This document shows positions 4,843 to 8,123 of a DNA stretch of 8,123 bases, piece after piece. The notes beneath the pieces were generated by a model. It saw only the letters and a program-made list of their open reading frames with translations. It did no database searches and had not been told where the DNA came from. The stretch spans positions 1 through 8,123 of the forward strand of contig CAZDRB010000033.1 in assembly GCA_964507925.1 (NCBI GenBank). The letters run 5' to 3'. Each line of letters starts with the position of its first letter. The stretch's first letter is position 1. The DNA comes from CAZDRB01 sp964507925. GTDB lineage: Bacteria > Patescibacteriota > Microgenomatia > UBA1400 > UBA12108. Both the position numbers and the translations under genes were made by a program.

Positions 4843-5698
4843 ATACTCCGCAGTCTGGCTATCGCACTCTTCGATCAATCTCTTCAAATCTTGCCCAAGA
4901 GCCTACTATCTAGGATATCTTCATCGTGACCCCATTACTGGCCACAAAGTCAGCTACACCAACCCCTCCATGAGTTTGGGCTCAGCGGTCCACGAGGTAC
5001 TTGAGTCGCTTTCTGTTCTCAAAGTTGAGGAACGTTTCAAGACTTCGCTCATTGAGCGTCTTGACTCCGTTTGGCCCAGATACCACGCCGAAAAAGGTGG
5101 CTTTGAAGATCAAGAAACCGAAAATCGATACAAAACTAGAGCTCAGGAAATGCTTCGACGCGTAATGAACAATCCTGGACCTCTAGAGCGGAAAGCCATC
5201 AAGATCCAAGGAGATCTTCCCCAATACTGGCTCTCCGAAGAGGACAGTCTTATGTTATGCGGCAAAATCGACTGGCTAGAATACCTGGAGGGCGAGGACT
5301 CGGTCTCGATCCTCGACTTCAAAACCGGCAAGGGAGACGAATCACCTGACTCACTCCAGCTCCCGATCTACTACCTTCTCGCCCACAACTGTCAAAAGCG
5401 CCCTGTCAAAAGTGCAAGTTACTGGTATATTGCTCGGGATAACGCTCCGATCCCCAAGATCCTGCCCGATCTTGAGCAATCACATAATCTTGTCATGAAA
5501 ATCGGCAAAGAAATGAAGCTTGCGCGCTCACTCAATAGGTTCAAGTGTCCGCAAGGGGAGTCCGGCTGCAAACACTGCTTACCATATGAGCGAATCTTGA
5601 GAGGCGAAGCCAAATTTGTCGGACAGGGCGAGTACAATAGCGACCTATATATGATCCCGTCCCACACTGGTCTCGATTTGCCTAGCCAGATTCTTTGA
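4835..5698 (+). CDS. RecB-family PD-(D/E)XK nuclease with probable Fe-S cluster
   Basis: A 287-aa stand-alone nuclease of the RecB/AddB/Cas4 superfamily (PDDEXK_1 type). Visible motifs in order: SHSSINLFKSCPRAYYLGYL (10-29), GSAVHEVLE (49-57) with H53, GKIDWLE (143-149) with D146, LDFKTGKG (160-167) with D161 and K163, and Q175-L-P-I-Y179, the QhxxY motif. All residues expected for metal-dependent cleavage are present. C20 together with C238, C245 and C248 matches the split arrangement (one N-terminal, three C-terminal cysteines) that holds a 4Fe-4S cluster in AddB and Cas4. There is no helicase domain and no cas gene or CRISPR nearby, so a DNA end-processing or repair role is more likely than adaptation. 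It has its own predicted leaderless promoter. The partner helicase, if any, lies elsewhere. Confidence 0.93.
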   Translation: MDKYSAVWLSHSSINLFKSCPRAYYLGYLHRDPITGHKVSYTNPSMSLGSAVHEVLESLSVLKVEERFKTSLIERLDSVWPRYHAEKGGFEDQETENRYKTRAQEMLRRVMNNPGPLERKAIKIQGDLPQYWLSEEDSLMLCGKIDWLEYLEGEDSVSILDFKTGKGDESPDSLQLPIYYLLAHNCQKRPVKSASYWYIARDNAPIPKILPDLEQSHNLVMKIGKEMKLARSLNRFKCPQGESGCKHCLPYERILRGEAKFVGQGEYNSDLYMIPSHTGLDLPSQIL

Positions 5699-5710
5699 TA
5701 AATGCTAACC

Positions 5711-5721
5711 TATAAGGGATC
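5711..5721 (+). promoter_or_regulatory. Predicted -10 box and leaderless start of the IMPDH-like gene
   Basis: TATAAG (5711-5716, 5/6 to consensus) ends 5 nt before ATG 5722, in the 23-bp space after the nuclease stop codon. The purine run AAGGGA (5714-5719) is only 2 nt from the ATG, too close for a normal ribosome binding site. No -35 box at proper spacing is obvious. Confidence 0.5.
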
Positions 5722-7212
5722 ATGAAAATACCGGCATTCAATACCTTTCGAAGTGTCGCTCTTTGGGAAAAATATATCGAGGAAAAGCTCGCTCCATTCG
5801 AAAAAGATCCGGCGAGCTATCTCAAGTACTGGTACATCGAGTCTCGGGACAATGCAAGCGCATATCCCTCGCAGGGCATGCTTACGACCCCATTTGATTT
5901 CTTGCCTCCACACAATAAAGCACTTCTACCTCCAGAAAAAATGTTTCAGATTCTTCGCACGCGGCAATACTTTCTCGAGCTTTTTAACCACCCAGAGCGT
6001 CTAGAACATTTAAAGGCAGTCGAGAAAAGCACATGGCAGCCTCCCAAAAAAGTCGAAAGTGTCGTGATGGAGCAGGCAATTCGAGACGAAACCGCACTCT
6101 CGATAGCTGACCTAGGCATCCGCGTCGTCGGCTCGCAAAACTCAAGGATTTCGCGCACAGAGCGCTTTCTCCAGGGTCCCTACGTCAAGCTCGGCAAATA
6201 TGCCAGGTCGCTCCTGGTTGGATCCGCAATGCCAGACATCTACGCGAGCGTCTATGCACTCTCCACTATGGCTCAGTGTCACTCGCTCGTTGGTGTCCCT
6301 AGAAACGGCCCACTCGAAAACATCAAAAGACAGCAAGATATTGTCAAAGAAGTCTGGAAAGCACTCGAGGAAAGTGAAGTTCTCTTGGGAAGGAGCAGAG
6401 ATGAAGTCAAGTTTCTTCTCAAAAAATGGCGCAACAATATAATGGGAGTCCTCGAGGCTACTCCCGAAAAAGCCCTCAAAAGGGCCAAAGCGCTATACGA
6501 AGTTGGCGTGCGCACGTTTCGGATCTACTCGCCCGAGCCAGGTGTTAACGCTCTCTTGACTCTCAAAAAAATGCGTAAGCTCTGGGGTAACACGGTTGAA
6601 ATTTTTGTTGGACAAGTAGTTGACCTCGAGCAGGCCAAGCAACTCGAAGATGCCGGCGCCAACGGTTTGTACATTGGGATTGGCGGAGGAGGTAGGTGTA
6701 TTACGGGAGTTAGGAGTGGGTCAGTCATTGACTGGCCTATTCTTCTTTGGAGCTTGCGGGGCGAAATCAAGATCCCGGTGATCGTCGAAGGTGGAGCCAG
6801 TGATCATATCGCAGCAACCCTGGCGCTAGGTGCCTCAGGTATTAGTGTTTCTCGGATTGCAGGAGGTGGCACCATTGAGTCACCAGGAGGCATGCTTTAC
6901 TGTATCGACGAACACGGACGCTACTTCAAGCCCTACGGAGGCGAGGCCTCAGCCCGTACCAAGTATCTAGATCAAAAGATGCTCCCCTTTGACGTTCCTT
7001 CATTTGTCGAGGGCGAGACCCGCGTTGCCTACATGGATCACCTGCCTTACGGTGCCCCAACCATTCCTTTTCACCTCTATTCGCTCACCGAGGACATCAT
7101 TCTCTCCTATGTCTTTCGCGGCGCAACCGAACTAGCTGGCTTCCAAAATCTTGACCCCTCACCTCTAAGAAGAAAGACCGAGACCGGCTCTCTCCTACAA
7201 AGCACTCACTAA
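5722..7212 (+). CDS. IMP dehydrogenase/GMP reductase superfamily protein, divergent, lacking CBS domains
   Basis: A 496-aa TIM-barrel protein. LLVGSAMPDIYASVYALSTM (164-183) aligns with the IMPDH SAxMD block, NIMGVLEATPEKALKRAKAL (239-258) with the strand after the CBS insertion, GIGGGGRCITGV (319-330) with the catalytic loop GIGPGSICTT and so C326 with the nucleophilic Cys, IPVIVEGGASDHIAATLALG (351-370) and GTIESPGG (383-390) with the phosphate site, YFKPYGGEAS (401-410) with YRGMGS, and VEGETRVAYM (429-438) with the post-flap EGxxGRVPY. Differences: about 30 residues replace the CBS pair, E356 stands where IMPDH has the ribose-binding Asp, the IDTAHG strand reads IYSPEPG, and K414-Y415 is near the Arg-Tyr flap position. 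The first about 130 residues are not recognised. IMPDH (IMP to XMP) is the simplest reading, GMP reductase or a new activity remain possible. pyrG follows 37 bp downstream. Confidence 0.82.
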   Translation: MKIPAFNTFRSVALWEKYIEEKLAPFEKDPASYLKYWYIESRDNASAYPSQGMLTTPFDFLPPHNKALLPPEKMFQILRTRQYFLELFNHPERLEHLKAVEKSTWQPPKKVESVVMEQAIRDETALSIADLGIRVVGSQNSRISRTERFLQGPYVKLGKYARSLLVGSAMPDIYASVYALSTMAQCHSLVGVPRNGPLENIKRQQDIVKEVWKALEESEVLLGRSRDEVKFLLKKWRNNIMGVLEATPEKALKRAKALYEVGVRTFRIYSPEPGVNALLTLKKMRKLWGNTVEIFVGQVVDLEQAKQLEDAGANGLYIGIGGGGRCITGVRSGSVIDWPILLWSLRGEIKIPVIVEGGASDHIAATLALGASGISVSRIAGGGTIESPGGMLYCIDEHGRYFKPYGGEASARTKYLDQKMLPFDVPSFVEGETRVAYMDHLPYGAPTIPFHLYSLTEDIILSYVFRGATELAGFQNLDPSPLRRKTETGSLLQSTH

Positions 7213-7214
7213 TC

Positions 7215-7249
7215 TTGTCAAAGAGACTCGCATTATAGTAGAATTAACC
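7215..7249 (+). promoter_or_regulatory. Predicted leaderless promoter of pyrG
   Basis: The -35 box TTGTCA (7215-7220, 5/6) and -10 box TAGAAT (7239-7244, 5/6) are 18 nt apart and the -10 ends 5 nt before ATG 7250. TATAGT at 7234-7239 is an alternative -10, but is only 13 nt from that -35. No Shine-Dalgarno sequence precedes the ATG. Confidence 0.6.
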
Positions 7250-8123
7250 ATGCCGCTGAAAACACCAAAATTCGTTTTTGTATCTGGAGGCGTTCTCTCC
7301 TCTCTGGGAAAAGGCATCACGACAGCCGCACTCGGTATGCTCCTGCAAGCCAAGGGTTACAAAGTCACGGTCGTGAAATGCGAAAACTATCTCAATATTG
7401 ACTCCGGTTTGATCAACCCTCTTGAACACGGCGATGCTTTTTTATGTGAGGATGGTACCGAGACAGATATGGACCTCGGCAACTACGAGCGGTTTCTTGG
7501 CAAAAATCTTGGGGCAGAGAACTTTGTCACCATGGGCCAGATCTACAAGGCTGTTATCGACCGAGAACGGGACAATGGCTACGGAGGCGAGGATATCGAG
7601 GCCATTCCTCACGTCACGGACGAGATTATCGCGCGAATTCATGGGGCAGCACTTCACGACCAGGCTGATATCTGCTTGGTCGAGCTTGGGGGCACGGCTG
7701 GTGAGTATCAAAACGTCCTTTACTACGAGGCCGCAAGAATCATGAAGTTTAGAGAAAATCTCTCGGTCGTCCACGTTCACGTTTCCTATCTTCCGACTCC
7801 AGCGCACGTCGGCGAACCCAAAACCAAGCCCACACAACTCTCAATCAAGAGCCTAAACGCGATGAGCATTCAGCCCGATTTTCTGGTTGCAAGATCCGAA
7901 GGCGACCTCGACGCACGAAGACGAGAAAGACTCGCTCTCTTCTGCAACATTCACCCCGAAGACATTATTATGAACCAGGATGTTTCCAGCATTTACGAGG
8001 TTCCGCTCAACTTCCATGCTCAGAGTTTTGACGCCAAGATCCTCAAAAAACTAGGGTTAAAGGACAAACGATCTGACCTCAAAGACTGGAGTGCGCTCGT
8101 CAAAAAAGCCAAAGCCAAAAAGT
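7250..8123 (+). CDS. pyrG: CTP synthase, N-terminal synthase domain (3' partial)
   Basis: CTP synthase converts UTP to CTP using ATP and glutamine. The 291 codons seen cover the amidoligase domain and stop in the linker before the glutaminase domain, which would lie beyond the window. Motifs: GGVLSSLGKG (13-22), the ATP-binding P-loop; CEDGTETDMDLGNYERF (66-82) with the probable Mg ligand D73; LVELGGTAGEYQN (143-155) with Mg ligand E145; KTKPTQ (191-196), the UTP site; and ALFCNI (229-234). Compared with E. coli PyrG, KLDPY reads KCENY, and GGTVGDIES reads GGTAGEYQN, placing Gln154 at the E. coli Glu149 position. This variant pattern fits what I recall of Patescibacteria enzymes. Whether the glutaminase domain is present cannot be judged here. 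Confidence 0.95.
   Translation, partial: MPLKTPKFVFVSGGVLSSLGKGITTAALGMLLQAKGYKVTVVKCENYLNIDSGLINPLEHGDAFLCEDGTETDMDLGNYERFLGKNLGAENFVTMGQIYKAVIDRERDNGYGGEDIEAIPHVTDEIIARIHGAALHDQADICLVELGGTAGEYQNVLYYEAARIMKFRENLSVVHVHVSYLPTPAHVGEPKTKPTQLSIKSLNAMSIQPDFLVARSEGDLDARRRERLALFCNIHPEDIIMNQDVSSIYEVPLNFHAQSFDAKILKKLGLKDKRSDLKDWSALVKKAKAKK

Noticed and set aside
4835..5698. Cas4 of a CRISPR adaptation module
   Set aside because: No cas1, cas2 or array is in the window; the cysteine layout is shared with other RecB-family nucleases.
7442..7837. A 131-codon minus-strand frame within pyrG
   Set aside because: It is opposite conserved CTP synthase motifs and shows no independent support.
1..8123. UGA recoding (Gracilibacteria/SR1-type code)
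   Set aside because: Two genes end at TGA at the expected family C-terminus and no frame needs TGA read through.

Overview
The window looks like a stretch of core chromosome from a small-genome bacterium, most likely a member of the Candidate Phyla Radiation (Patescibacteria, perhaps Microgenomates). This is inferred from protein style, not from a database search. The signs are a CTP synthase of the divergent 'GGTxGEYQN' type that I associate with Patescibacteria, a divergent IMP-dehydrogenase-like protein, a short nonad-repeat coiled-coil protein, very tight gene packing and mostly leaderless gene starts. UGA is a normal stop codon here (dnaE and the nuclease gene both end in TGA), so this is not a UGA-recoding Gracilibacteria/SR1 genome. 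One run of exactly 100 Ns (2950-3049) marks an assembly gap inside a tandem repeat.

Layout. 1-1293: C-terminal part of DNA polymerase III alpha (dnaE), cut by the window edge. 1290-1325: a strong promoter whose -35 box overlaps the dnaE stop codon, with a 9-bp direct repeat between the boxes. It drives a two-gene unit: an 86-aa conserved-looking small protein (1326-1586) and an overlapping Y-family translesion polymerase (1570-2769). 2774-3182 (-): a coiled-coil protein with 9-residue repeats, interrupted by the gap. It is divergent from 3208-3720 (+), a YgjP/DUF45-type zinc metallopeptidase. 3695-4807 (-): a membrane-anchored phosphodiester glycosidase (NAGPA) domain protein, overlapping the metallopeptidase gene tail to tail and divergent from 4835-5698 (+), a RecB-family PD-(D/E)XK nuclease with a probable Fe-S cysteine set. 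5722-7212 (+): an IMPDH/GMP-reductase superfamily protein without CBS domains. 7250-8123 (+): the synthase domain of CTP synthase (pyrG), cut by the window end.

Themes. The left half concerns DNA replication and damage tolerance (dnaE, small partner protein, Y-family polymerase), with a RecB-like nuclease further right. The right end holds two nucleotide-metabolism genes (IMPDH-like and pyrG). The most general signal is regulatory: nearly every gene has a -10-like hexamer ending 5-6 nt before its ATG, which implies leaderless mRNAs from individual promoters. The internal operon gene (the Y-family polymerase) instead has a Shine-Dalgarno sequence. Two gene pairs are fired from 25-27-bp divergent intergenic regions, one with overlapping, oppositely oriented -10 boxes. 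No RNA genes, CRISPR array, insertion sequence or convincing rho-independent terminator were seen, and no gene-free stretch reaches 300 bases.
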